A stretch of DNA of 64,000 bases from Paramecium pentaurelia (lineage: Eukaryota > Ciliophora > Oligohymenophorea > Peniculida > Parameciidae): contig CAJJDO010000075.1 in the NCBI GenBank assembly GCA_905183005.1, forward strand, positions 252,132 through 316,131. Direction: 5' to 3'. Below, in pieces: positions 38,792 through 50,037 of this stretch (positions are counted from its first letter, which is position 1; every line of letters begins with the position of its first letter). A program made the translations under genes and the position numbers. A model generated the notes under the pieces. The model had not been told where the DNA came from. It made no database searches and worked only from the letters and a program-made list of their open reading frames with translations.

Positions 38792-40140
38792 TCATACTTT
38801 ATTGTCTTCCATTTAAATTTAAGATTATTACATTTATCTATTTTTACTAAAAAAGTGTCTTCGAGTACCTATGAATTATTCAGGTGGAATCTATTCACAA
38901 TCGAATTAGATTTCTTTATAATTAATTAATATATTACTTGCATCTTATAGATTTTAATTGCAATCAGAATTAATCAATTAATAATCAAAATTGATTCCAC
39001 AAAATGTACATTATAATTTATATCTATTTAATTCTTATTAATATTAATCTACAATGTTGTACCATTCTTAAAATTCTTAATTAGCTTATTTTTCTAATTC
39101 TTCTCTAATTCTCTTATTTTCTATTTAAGAATCACTAAATAATTTCCATATAATTTCATTTTTAAAATCCATTAATTTTTGAAGCATCTAATTTTATTAT
39201 TACAATTATCTAAATTGAATCAAATCTTAAGGTAAATCATCTGGATATATATCAATTTATTTTTTAATTCTTTTTCTACTTAATCTTTCTATATTTTCAA
39301 ATAAATCTAAATTCTTTTGAGAATTGAATTCTTATAATTATGATATTCTTTATTAGAGAGTTTCAATTTAATCAATATCTCTATAAATAAATGATTATTT
39401 TTACCTGAGTAATTCATTTTTATCATGATATAACATTTGTAATTTTTGACTTTCAGCACTTTTTAATTTATCTATAATGTATTCACATTCTTCTCTGGTA
39501 ATGTTCTCTATTTTTTAGGATTAATATTTGATTTCATCAATTCTGTTATCTATCTAATTTATCATTAATAGCAATAACCTTTTAGACTTGTTCCAGAATT
39601 TCTTATCTTTTGGGTAACAAACTCTAATTAACTTATTCTTTGAGTCTTTCATATCTATAATCAAAAGTAGCTTATTGTGTAAATTATTGATTTGGATAAT
39701 AGGGTTATGTATAACTTGGTGAATAATATTGATCTTGATATTATAATGGACTTTTTGAATATTAATGATCTTAATATTATTGAGTATTTTGATCATTCAT
39801 AAATTTATTTGTTCTGAATTGATTATTATTCTTATTGACTGTAGGATAATTTTCAAATTAATTATGTTATTACAACGAATTGTTAGTTTAGAAATTACCA
39901 TTATTATTAAATGTTTGCATTTAAGGATCATCATCACAATTGGCTAAGTTAATTATTTGTAATACCCAAATTTTTGCTTTCCTTATCTCCACTTCTACTA
40001 ATTACTCTTGCAATAAGTTGTTATTAATCATTATCAGGTGGAGGTAGAATCTTTGAATCCTTCTTGTCTAATTTAGTAGATTTCTTCTTCTTGTCTTTAG
40101 ATTTATCACTCTTAACACTTTGTTTATCTTTTGAAGACAT
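38792..40140 (-). CDS. Q/N-rich coiled-coil protein with C-terminal CTFCG/QFD/HFF module (425 aa)
   Basis: Introns at 39944-39965, 39554-39578 and 39381-39404 give 425 residues. The N-terminus is Lys/Ser-rich (KSDKSKDKKKKS), then comes a Q/N/Y-rich low-complexity part, then coiled coil (residues about 180-350). The C-terminus has CTFCGINFD, then SDCN, YKEIQFD and RRHFFS, the same order of motifs as in the B-box gene at 26281-28108. The cysteines and histidine may bind zinc. No known family recognised. It lies 37 bp downstream of the Yip1-family gene on the same strand. Reading through that gene's last intron would join the two in frame. Confidence 0.75.
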
Positions 40141-40177
40141 TCGGTTAAATGATAATATTATAAATAATTTAATATTC

Positions 40178-41132
40178 TCAATGTTTATTATGATGCAAAA
40201 AGAAGTGCTCGTTATGATCCTAAATTACTTATATTCATTTACAATCTTTGTGAGTTAATCAAATCTTGATCCAGTATAAGGATTTGTATATACATACAAG
40301 AAGAAATACATCTTGAATAATAATAACAACACCACTTAACATCCAGCAATCAACCAAATAACAATATGTTTCTTAGCCTATATATTCTTTTCCAATTCTC
40401 TAACAGTTATTTATATATATATATACATACCCCCAATAATTCACAATCAAAAATAAAGATGAATTAATCATTGCATATATCAATGCTCCCCATTGTAATT
40501 AAGGATTCGGTATAGAACATACTATACACACAGGTATTATGCATGTTTAAGCATAAGCATATATACATATTACTGATGTTAAATGAAGATGTCTGCCTCC
40601 AAGCATTTTCATAACCATATATATTGCAAATGGTACTAGAAATGCTATTCCAAATAATAAAGATGATGCAGTTGGTATAAAATCAAAATTATAATGGAAT
40701 GCAATATTACTTGGAGTTGCCAAATAACCTGAAATGTTACCTGCAGCAGCTACTGCAAATACTAAAGTAGCATAAATCCAAATAGGTCCATATAAATCTG
40801 CTTTACCATCTTAAATCTCAAAGAAAGTTGCTTTAAATGGGAAAAAGGATGCCCATAGTTTTTATGCTATTACTTTTGTTGTCAAATCATTAAAGAATGG
40901 TTAATAATATTTCAATGTAAATGGAGCACAAAACATTTGACAACAAGTAGGCTCTTTATTTTGATTTTCTTCTTCTTCAATTTTATCATCTATAACATCA
41001 TCTGAGACTATCTGATTTACTATTTATTATGCTAATTTTTAGGCCAATAATTATTTTGCTAAATCAGGGGCTATTAGATTTATTATTAATATATTTACCT
41101 GATCCTTTCAATGCACTACCATTAGAACTCAT
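40178..41132 (-). CDS. Yip1-family Golgi membrane protein (YIPF1/2-like)
   Basis: A 290-residue protein of ER-Golgi vesicle traffic, which binds Rab GTPases. Introns: 41071-41098, 40400-40430, 40220-40242. After a cytoplasmic, partly acidic N-terminus with a CC pair comes the Yip1 signature ADLYGPIWIYATLVF. Five TM segments follow, including NISGYLATPSN and the helix ending YAMINSSLFLIVNYWG, and then a short polar tail ending LHHNKH. The last 23-nt intron supplies the stop: without its removal the frame continues into the downstream gene. The family call is firm; the YIPF1/2 subtype is a guess from the GN motif and the length. Confidence 0.85.
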
Positions 41133-41313
41133 AAAAAAAAATATTATTAAAATATATATATAAATTTCAGGTTAAGGAAGGCATGTTGATTTCATGATAA
41201 ATCAATTCTGGTGCTATTATCATCATTATTTAATTGATAAAATTTGATTATATTAAAGGCTAAACTAATCTATCTTTAAATTTATGGTTTTAAGAATTAT
41301 TCAATAAATAAAA

Positions 41314-41520
41314 TCAATTTTCATCATCATACAACAATAATAATACAGAATTCATCAAAGCCAAAAGTATCAGAAAAAATGTAATCCCTAAACAAAATAC
41401 TTAATTTTTAAGCAATCTTTCATGACTTTTAATTACTCTATATAGCATCTTTTATTTTAATTTTTAATGTTATGCTAATTATTCTTCTTCTTAACATTCT
41501 TTTTATTAACTATTTCCCAT
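41314..41520 (-). CDS. small single-TM protein (68 aa), with in-frame TGA and 48 further open codons
   Basis: ATG 41520-41518 opens MGNSQQKECQEEEQ, which has a Gly2 that could be myristoylated. A charged helix and one TM segment (VFCLGITFFLILLALMNSVL) follow, and the first stop is TGA at 41316-41314. The same frame then continues without TGA to 41169-41167 (NHKFKDRLVQPLIQ, IMMIIAPELIYHEI), which reads like coding sequence. No GT...AG of normal length spans the TGA. Either the protein ends after 68 residues, or there is readthrough, a mutation, or a sequence error. Only about 35 bp separate the second stop from the next gene's start, so a selenocysteine element in the 3' UTR has little room. 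Confidence 0.45.
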
Positions 41521-41678
41521 TTATAATTTATTAATGAAATATTTTTCAATATTGTGTTTTTATATTTTTCAATTATTGTGACGCATTATTAAATAATTCT
41601 CTATAACTGCAGAAATAAGTTTATTTGTGAATTGAAATATAGATTGCTTCAGCGATTTTAAATTAAATAAATAACTTA

Positions 41679-41921
41679 ATGGAAAATAAAATAATTCTAA
41701 ATTCACAATCAACTGATCTAACGATGTGGAGTTTAAAGGTTACTAATGAATTAGATGATAGTTGTTGTTCAATTGATGATAGCGATATGAGTAGTTAAAT
41801 GATTGCCAATTTTGTGATTGGTATATTAAAACCAGGATAAAAAAGAATTGGTCTGGTTGCAGCTAATAAGAATAAAATAACTATAAGTGGTATTCTAGGC
41901 ATAAATAAACCTAGATATTGA
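41679..41921 (+). CDS. small hydrophilic protein, unknown (80 aa)
   Basis: Uninterrupted ATG-TGA frame with balanced, non-AT-biased amino acids (Asp/Ser-rich middle, then GILKPGQKRIGLVA and TISGILGINK). It has no TM segment and no recognised motif. It is divergent from the small TM gene at 41520 (158 bp). Composition and a clean start make it a credible small gene, but length alone cannot prove it. Confidence 0.45.
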
Positions 41922-42670
41922 ATGATGTTCATTAACATCTATTTGATTTATATATGTTTATGTTTAAATATGATTAAAACCTTTATAACTTACAGTTTCA
42001 TTAAAATTAATCGTTGTTAACGTGCTATTTTTTATTATTATTTCTTTAAGTCTAATATCTATTTTAAGTACTAATTCTAATTATATGTTGAATACATATT
42101 TCTAATATCAACATAAACATAGTATGATAGGATTTTCTCATTTGTTTAGCCTTATTACTTATATTTAAATAATAATATAATCGAGTATATATAGTGAACA
42201 TTATAAAATTGTGATTAAATAATAATAAATATATTAAATATTATAAACATTAATTAGATCAAATCTTCAGTATAGATTTAATAAGTAAAAATATGATTTT
42301 ATCTAAATATTTTATGTAGATAGGTAGGTTAATGGTAAGATAACTCTTTTATTTGTATATAAATTTCTAAAATAGCTAAAAACATACTCATAATCATAAT
42401 TCTTAAACTAAGACTTTTACCAATACTTTACTAATACTTATTATAAATTATAACACGAATTACTAATTAGATATCATTTATAGATATTTCTGATTAGGAA
42501 ATAAGATAATATTCAATTAGAAACGAATCTTTAATTAAATTATTTGTATCAAAATGGATTTATTATAAACTTAAAATTTGTTAAAATAAATTAGATTTTC
42601 AATTAAATAGAATAATTAAAAGAAGGTTTGAAAGATATTATTTTAGTTTTGTATATAGTAGAAAATTACT
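41922..42670. other. AT-rich region without confident genes
   Basis: About 750 bp. Both strands contain TGA-free stretches (for example plus 41924-42197, very hydrophobic, Phe/Tyr/Ile-rich; a minus-strand 46-codon frame nearby), but composition is what AT-rich noise gives under a one-stop code. I see no RNA gene. It may contain decayed gene remnants. Confidence 0.4.
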
Positions 42671-42919
42671 TCAATGAGTGTATGAGATCTAAGGGATTGC
42701 AAATATCAAATTTAAGAAAATATTCATGATAGGTACAGTGATCAAAACACTATTTTTATTTGCTAAAATAAACCCATATTGATACATAACTAGAATAAAT
42801 TAAGTTAAACTCATGAATGGTATAAAATTAATATAAATCACTTAAATATTTAACATATTTTTGTAATTGGCAATCTTATCAATTTCTATTGACATAATTT
42901 GCTTAAAACTTTATTGCAT
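42671..42919 (-). CDS. small two-TM protein, unknown (82 aa)
   Basis: ATG 42919-42917 to TGA 42673-42671, no intron. A polar N-terminus (MQQSFKQIMSIEIDKI) is followed by two hydrophobic segments (VIYINFIPFMSLTQFILVMY and VLITVPIMNIFLNLIFAI) around a short polar loop. It begins 35 bp from the divergent HEAT-like gene, typical spacing here. It could also be a fragment of a larger membrane protein. No family recognised. Confidence 0.4.
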
Positions 42920-42954
42920 TTTTAAATTTCTTTTTCTTTGTTAATTTATATTAA

Positions 42955-44700
42955 ATGGACAATAAATTAACAAATATCAACTCTTATATCGAAGACCTTA
43001 GAACAAGTAATCTATCCAAAGAGGAATTATTTGAAAAGGCAAAGTCTCTTTATGAAAGTGATTAAACAATTTTAAATGCTATGACAATTTTCAATGTAAT
43101 TTTATTATTAGAATCTAAGTTTATAGCAGATGCTGAAGACAGAGTACTAGAAGTATTATAAAATTCTTTATTACAATTATTGTAACATTAAGACAATCGA
43201 ATTTAAGAACTAACAATATAAATTATATCTAAATTAGTTACTAAACACAATTTCTAAGAATTAAGCACTTAAGTTTTAGATTTGTTGATTAATATCATAA
43301 TTTGGGATGATACCTTTATTATTTATAATCAAAGCTATAAATTTGCATAAACACTTCTCAAAGAGTCTTTTCCAGACATACAAAATAAGATTAAGGTAAT
43401 GGAACCAATGTTTATGAATAAATATTATTTTACAAACAAAAAAGAATACTACATTTAAGGTTTATTAGGATCAATGGAATTATTTTTATAATATAAATAC
43501 AATGTTGACAAAGTTATTGAAGTAATTGAGATTATTCAAAGGATAGCTAGACACTAGAATAAATATGTAAGACTTTATGCATAGAAATTTGTTCATCATC
43601 TCTTTTAATTTTATGAAGGCAATCTTTATAATAGCATTATTATTTCAACTATTTAATAAGGATTAATGGATGAATCACTTGAAGTGAGAATGTAAGCACT
43701 TAAAGAATATTAAATTCTGAATCCAAAAAATAAAGATTGCTTTATGATACCTTTACTAAACAATTGTCATACTGATAATTTGATGGAAGTAGCTGCAAAT
43801 ATTGCTTAAGAGCATTTTCCTTCAGTTGGAGGTCCTCCTATTTTGGGTCTCATTACAATAATAAGAGATAGATTTCTCAAAGAATGTCTCATATATAATT
43901 ATAATTGTACAACAAGTAGATATTATTAAATCAGGAGTAGTGGACTATCAACACTTTAAACATTCATTTTATTTTTAAAATAAACACCAAATTTATTGCC
44001 ATAAAAGGAAATATTGAAGGCAGCTTAGAATTGTACTTTATTTGAAACTGATCCTATAGTAAGATAGGCTGGATTTAGTTTAATGTATCACATAATTAGA
44101 TTAAATATGAATGAAGTTATGTAATATCAATAATAGATCGTTGATAATTGCTTATTCCATTTAAGTGATGTTCCTTTAGAATGTAAAGAGTTTTGTGCAA
44201 AAATATTGGCATTGTTCAAAGATCATACTGATTTAATAAAAAATTTACAATAAAAAGTTTAGGTAGTTAAGGATAAAGAAATGGCATATTAAGATTTTGT
44301 TGGAGTTGTACCTAATACAGAAGAGGCATAAAATCATTTATAAAAAAGTTTAGAAGCTCAAGGAGGTAAAGATAAGGTTGTCAGTAAACATCAATCTTAA
44401 ACATTACTTGGAATTACTATGTGTTTTAAGTAAATCTCCATTTTATCACCAGATGAATAATTATTAAAATAATTAATCATATTGATATCCTCATGTTTGA
44501 AATATGTTGATTGGCAAAGACATTACATTTTATAATGTTTAATAGAAGGATTATAAGAATTAAAGATTGTTAAGAGATTACCAATAAAATTATTAGATGA
44601 AACAGACATATTAGCTTATATGAAATAATATAATGAGACAGAATTGCTTAATAGGATAGGTGAGATAGTTGGACCAACTATTTTGAAAGGAAGATTATGA
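42955..44700 (+). CDS. alpha-solenoid (HEAT-like repeat) protein, unknown (581 aa)
   Basis: A single intronless frame of 581 residues made almost entirely of amphipathic helices of about 15-20 residues with Leu/Ile spacing (for example NRIQELTIQIISKLVTKH, LEVRMQALKEYQIL, DPIVRQAGFSLMYHIIRL). This pattern indicates HEAT or armadillo-like repeats. There is one low-complexity stretch (EEAQNHLQKSLEAQGGKDK) near residue 450. No catalytic motif, signal or TM. Such solenoids scaffold complexes; the partner is unknown. The gene is convergent with the TRIM-like gene (24 bp between stops). Confidence 0.75.
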
Positions 44701-44724
44701 TATAATTTAATTGATGGAGTAATA

Positions 44725-45850
44725 TCATTAATTACAATCAATATCCATACCTCCAATTAACTTTTTAACATCATTAATTTATGAAAATATTTAATTTGAT
44801 AGTTGTACATCTTTAATATTTGGAAGTGGAGGTATTTATGGTGTTGTTTAACCATAAATTGATCCATAATAATTAAGTAAACCACATTCATCTTTGGAAT
44901 CTATCATATCATTAATTTTCTCAGTAAAATTTTATAATTTGCATTAAACTTCATTTAATCTGTTTATATATCCTTCTTACTATTCTATTATTGTAGGTAA
45001 ATTATCTACTTTTTCTAATAATTCATTTTATTTACTATTTAATAATTAATGTAAAGTCTATAAGTATTAATATGAAATAGATACTTAAAATTCTTAAGCT
45101 ATTTGTAATCTTAAATGATCTTATATGGCTTATTATTATATTTATTTCTGTTCTAATTCTTACTTTTAGTTTTCTACTTAGATTATACATTGATTATTTT
45201 ATTCTAATTGTTCTTCTAACTATTTTCTCACAATTGGATATGATTTCTTAATTGTCTTAACTTCATGATTCTTGTGAATTCCATGTATGATGCATTCAGG
45301 ACAAATACATTTACTATTGCAATCAAAACAATAGTATGAGACTTCTTCATCAGGATGATCAACACACATTCCTTTTTAATGATAAATGAATGAATTTTCA
45401 CTCTGTTATTTACTCATTTTCCTTTAAGATTAATGTATAGAAACTCTAGCTTCTATTGTTTAAGCAGTTTATTTAATAGATTTATCTTTTGCATTTTCTT
45501 TATTATCTTATCTAGTTTATGAACGAGGTTTAACTTATTTTTCAATTGATATATTGGATTTTGATTATTGGACAGTTTTACGATTTGATTTATCCTATAA
45601 AACAGTAGTTAAATGTAATTTTTCTAATTCATAAATACTGTTAGCATCTAATTCTGTATTAGATGAACAAATATCACAAACAAAAAACTATTCAATTACA
45701 AAAAGTATATTTTACTTTTTTATTTCTTTTAGATTGTTATTATGAAAATGACTTAGCTGCACATAATAAACATAAATCATGATTACATGTTAACATTAGT
45801 ATATCATCTGGTACTTTTAAACATTTACTACATTTTGAAACATTCATCAT
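44725..45850 (-). CDS. TRIM-like protein: RING-type finger, B-box, coiled coil
   Basis: A 365-residue protein with one 28-nt intron at 45688-45715 inside the RING-like finger. Residues 6-60: CSKC...CNHDLCLLC...CDIC, a C3HC4-like arrangement with a long spacer. A Lys/Gln/Ser-rich linker follows, then a B-box 2 (CVDHPDEEVSYYC, then CNSKCICPEC...HGIHKNHEV) and a coiled coil to about residue 290. RBCC proteins of this order are usually ubiquitin E3 ligases. The RING is divergent, so activity is uncertain. Two adjacent ATGs start the frame; the upstream one (45850) is used. Confidence 0.8.
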
Positions 45851-45988
45851 TTTTAAATTGTGTATGTTCGTTAACTAAAAATTTTATGAAAATAATAAAA
45901 TTATAATTATTATGCATTTGTATCAATTTTATATAAAATAAACAATGTATGATCATTCACAAATTATCAACATTCATAATAACATCTA

Positions 45989-47746
45989 TCAAATGTACAT
46001 TCCAAATAAACTTTATAATAGTTCCTATAAATTTTAATAATTTATAAATTAATTTAATTTTAACATTCTTTAATTTAAATCTCTTACATCTTTCTCATAT
46101 CTAAAACTTAACAAATAATTTTGTAAATATAATAACTCCTAATCATCATAATTATCATAAAATGAAATAATTGGCACACCATTCTCAATCTATTAACTAA
46201 AAGAATAAGAAGCATTATCTATCAAAAGTACATTTGATAATTTCCTATTTCCTAATACTCTAAAAATACTTATTCTTTTACCTTAAATCTTTCACATATG
46301 CTCCCCCTTCAGAACTCTATATACAATTTTCTCTGAAAAGTCTATGAGATATCCATTATCTTTTAGGATCTAAATAATCAATCACAATATTGGCATAACT
46401 TGAATGTGAAGCTGTAAAAATAATGATTTCAAAATGTTTAGAGAGTGTCTAAAGTACTTTCTAAGCATAAGGCCTAATATTTATAGAAGCTTGAACAGTT
46501 TCGCCATTTGGAAATGTAATAGGAAGTATGACATCTCCAGGAATCTAAGCACTTTCATTACAATGAATCAATGTTTCATCTAAATCAAATACAATAGTTT
46601 TTAAATTATTAGATCTTGGAAGATTAACTATTTTATCTTCATCAAAAATCAAATTAAGTTAATTTGCAAATAATAATCCCTTTTATAAATTTCTATTTTA
46701 CTTAATAGGTTTATTAAAAGTGATCCCTTATTTTCTCATCATATTTATTTGAATCCTTTATTCTTAATGATTATATAATAGATGATATATAATATAGAAA
46801 CTAATTATAATAAATATGATTATTATTACAGGTTCACTAGGTTAAGTCACACTTATTTTATTTAAATGAGTTGATTTGATATCATTCTATTATTATCTAT
46901 CAGATTTGATTAGAGTACTATTCATTTATAATTTTTATGTAACCTTGATACTATTTCCAGTTAATTAAGTGACAAAATCTTAAAGTTATACTCTTTTCTT
47001 TTCTTGAGTCTATTTTAATGAATTTGTATAATAATTTTTCATATCTTTGATTTAAGTATAAATATTATAAATTTGTTTTACATCTTTTGTTTATTTATTA
47101 TCATAATTAAATTCATTTCCTTAAATATTAAAGTATTTAGCTAATAAACCTTATTATTTTTATTTATCTGTTTTATTTTCTAAAATTTATTGATAGTTAA
47201 ATTCTGAACAATCTTTTGATTTCAGATTTTTTTATTTTTCTAAACAATTTTTTATTAATTTTAAGTTAAGTTTCTTCTCTTCATAATTTTCAAGTGAGTT
47301 TACTTTCAATTAATTATTATTAATTTATTCTGTTTATTTAGTATTGTTTTCTTTAACTTATTTTGAGGAAATGTGGCGCTATTAATAACTACTTTATTAA
47401 AGCTATTAATTATATGATTAATTTTTCATGTCTTTTAAATTTGCATATGTATTTTTATAGTTTTTATGAGAATTTTTATCATTTGTGGATGAAGCTCTAT
47501 AAAATTATTAGAGTGAGGATGATTTCTATAAACCACTATTTGATCTCAAATCTGGCTTTTATTAAAATTAATTGCCTGTTTCCCTATTTTAAAGTTGCTT
47601 TTTCTTTTATAATACAGCATAAGAGTTTTCTTTATCAATCTAAATCCCAATTTTGGGATTATCAAATTAGGTTTACTTTTATAATAAATCTATATTCAAT
47701 AGACTTTATTACCTGCACATGTATAATTTATAGGTGTCTTTTACAT
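45989..47746 (-). CDS. FCP/SCP-type (NIF, HAD-family) protein phosphatase with long disordered N-terminus
   Basis: A 553-residue protein with introns at 47690-47712, 46801-46829, 46680-46701 and 46260-46281. Roughly residues 1-300 are Q/K/N/S-rich and probably disordered, with short coiled coil. The linker RDHFQQTYQGLLFANQL leads into the HAD phosphatase domain with the nucleophile motif FDLDETLIH (near 46566-46590). TFPNGETVQASINIRPYA, IIIFTASHSSYA and LIDNASYSF complete the Asp-based active site. The family dephosphorylates pSer/pThr (for example RNA polymerase II CTD). The two middle introns cancel each other's frame shift. Ignoring both gives a false hydrophobic segment that could be mistaken for a TM anchor. 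Confidence 0.85.
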
Positions 47747-47908
47747 GATAGGCTTGATTTTATGATAAAAAGTCTGTTTAATTTAATATTTTTATAAAAT
47801 TGCTTTAATGAATAGTAATTTTATTCAATTTTTGATAGATATATATCTTATTAAATATAATTATTATTAGATCAATAAGATTTATATAAATTAAATTAAA
47901 ATAACATT

Positions 47909-48861
47909 TCATCCTTCATATTCTTCTACTTCTTCAAAATCTTCTTATTCATCATCTAAAATTATTCTTTTTTCATCTCCTTCATTTTAATAAATTAATG
48001 GAGTATTTTCTTAAGTAATAATTTCTTTGTAAGGATTTATTTAATTATCAATTTCATTTTTCATTAATTTTTATTCCTAACTCAAATTTAAATTGAATGT
48101 AGCACCTATTTTCTTAGTTACATCTAATTACTCATCCTTTTTAATCTCTTTTTTTATTTTATTAATTTTTAATTTAGTTTTCAACAATTCTTTACCATCA
48201 ATTATATAATTTTTTAAAAAGGAATGTCCATTTGACTTTTTTAAAACCATGGTAACTAATAAATTATAGATTTTAAATTCCTTTTCATTCTTTTATAATT
48301 TTTCATCAGTCTCCAACTATTATTCAATTATCATTCTACAATTTGATATATTTAAAATAGTTTTTAATTCTCTATGTTTAAAGTCTTTAGGGATTAATAT
48401 ACTAATTTAAGATCTTAAAGGTTATTTGAATATTTCTTTAATCATATTGAAAATTGATTGATCAGCTAATTCTATTCCAGAAATCAAGACTTCTAGAGTC
48501 TTAATGTTATCTACAACAATTTATTTTAAGACATTATTTAAAGAATCTTCTTTGTTAATGAAATAAATATTATTCACATATTTCTTAAATCCATTTAACT
48601 ATTAAAATTCAATACTAGAATAGATGTTCTTCAATTGTTATCTAAAATTGAATTCTAAATCAATTATCAAAAGTGGTCTATTATGTATTATAAATATTAC
48701 CTTGTACTATTAAGATGATTCAATAATTAATAATTTAAAAAGTAAAAGCAAGGACTATAATATTTTGAATCAAATTCTAAGGTAACTATTTGATTTTCCA
48801 TACTACTTGTGAGTAAATAATTACCATTCAAATAGTTGAGAATTGTTTATGATTATTGCAT
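47909..48861 (-). CDS. Elongator subunit Elp5-like protein
   Basis: A 309-residue protein with one 23-nt intron at 48678-48700. The N-terminal half looks like a RecA-type fold without a P-loop (PLLIIDLEFNF near residue 55, IKTLEVLISGIELADQS). The C-terminal part has GATFNLNLSQEQKLMKNEI, reminiscent of the 'tFnl.ls..q...r..v.lPy' stretch of Elp5. It ends in an acidic tail (ILDDEQEDFEEVEEYEG), as Elp5 does. Elp5 with Elp4 and Elp6 forms the ring of the tRNA-modifying Elongator complex. Similarity is by motif and layout only, so the call is tentative. The start is the ATG at 48861; an internal Met is at 48801. Confidence 0.5.
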
Positions 48862-48934
48862 AATTATAATTAAATGAAAATAATTGAATTTATAATATAT
48901 TTACAACTCTTTTAATTGAAAATGCCTTAGATTA

Positions 48935-49978
48935 TCATTATTTTATCTTTGAAATTAGTTATTGATTAAGTGATTTGGATTCTTCTATTTTATTAACTAG
49001 TTTTTTTATTATAAACTATTGTAATAAAATTGTTTCATCCTTATTCTCTTCTTATTATACTTTTTTTAAGGATTCTTCAGTTTAATCATTCTCTAAATAT
49101 CAATTTCATAAGTTTATACATAATTCTGGTAATAGTGAATCGTAATCAATTTATAATTCATGTAATAATTATATTGCTTTATTGTATTTACAAATAGTTT
49201 CACCATATTTTTCCATACTTAAATGTTCATCTTGAGTCATTTTTTGATATTGTTACTTTAATTCTTCTTATTCATTTGTCTAATATATATAACTTAATAA
49301 AATACAATCTCTATGATTTTAGATTAATATTTATCTGTTTGTTTGATCACTTAATCAACATCATTTAAAATTACCTATTTCTCTTTCTTAATTAAACTTT
49401 TTAATCCAATAATCAATTTCCTATTTAATATTATAATATTTTACATATCCTCTGGTTTCTAATATTGCTTTAATGCATTAGATATTGATTTTTAACTCTC
49501 TATATATATGTTCTAAGATTTCAATGAATCATATGGTATTTTCCTAAAATTAACTATAATTCACTTACTATTCCTATCTCTTTACTTACTAAATTCTAGA
49601 GTTATAGTCTTTCTTCTAAGTAGTTTATCTTGAAGAGCTTCAAAATTAAGATAAAATTACTAATTGCTAGTATTTGGAGATTTATGAGGACTTCTCTAGG
49701 AATCATAAGATGCAAGTTCTTTATGCTTAGATCTTTATTTAATTGATTTGAATAAGGGCTGTCTTTGAAATTTTAACTTGATACTTTTGTTATGTGAAAT
49801 CAACAGAGGCATAATTCTATTTGAATAGCTAATAAGTGCTAGATTCTTTGAAAGGACTGAATTTATTCAATGGTGACAATCCAGATAATTTAGATTTGAA
49901 AAATGTGATTTATTTTTAATCACCTCTTTATCTATTTTAAGCATTTCCTAAGGGTTACTCTTACTTTTTATTACTCAT
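48935..49978 (-). CDS. coiled-coil protein, unknown (315 aa)
   Basis: Introns at 49763-49784, 49544-49564, 49280-49305 and 49093-49119. The second begins GTGAAT and is 21 nt with an in-frame TGA; a 15-nt alternative starting GTAAGT would also keep the frame. The N-terminal third is Ser/Gln-rich (KSKLSGLSPLNKFSPFK, SQRSPHKSPNTSNQQ). A conserved-looking block LNFEALQDKLLRRKTITLEF follows, then coiled coil to the C-terminus. No family recognised. The stop is 73 bp before the Elp5-like start on the same strand. Confidence 0.65.
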
Positions 49979-50037
49979 ATTAGAGGTAAGTGACTTATTA
50001 ATATTTTAAATAATTTATGTAATATATAATCATATTA

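Noticed and set aside
41314..41316. Selenocysteine at the in-frame TGA of the small TM protein
   Set aside because: The second stop is only about 35 bp from the next gene's start, leaving little room for a SECIS element, and the context resembles no known selenoprotein.
46743..46860. A transmembrane helix preceding the FCP/SCP phosphatase domain (Tim50/Dullard-like)
   Set aside because: It disappears when two canonical introns are removed, and the spliced sequence matches the expected domain entry.
47363..47797. An open plus-strand frame of 144 codons (MRKCGAINNYF...)
   Set aside because: It is antisense to the N-terminal exons of the FCP/SCP phosphatase gene. Its translation is Phe/Ile/Tyr-rich, typical of the reverse of a Q/K-rich coding sequence.
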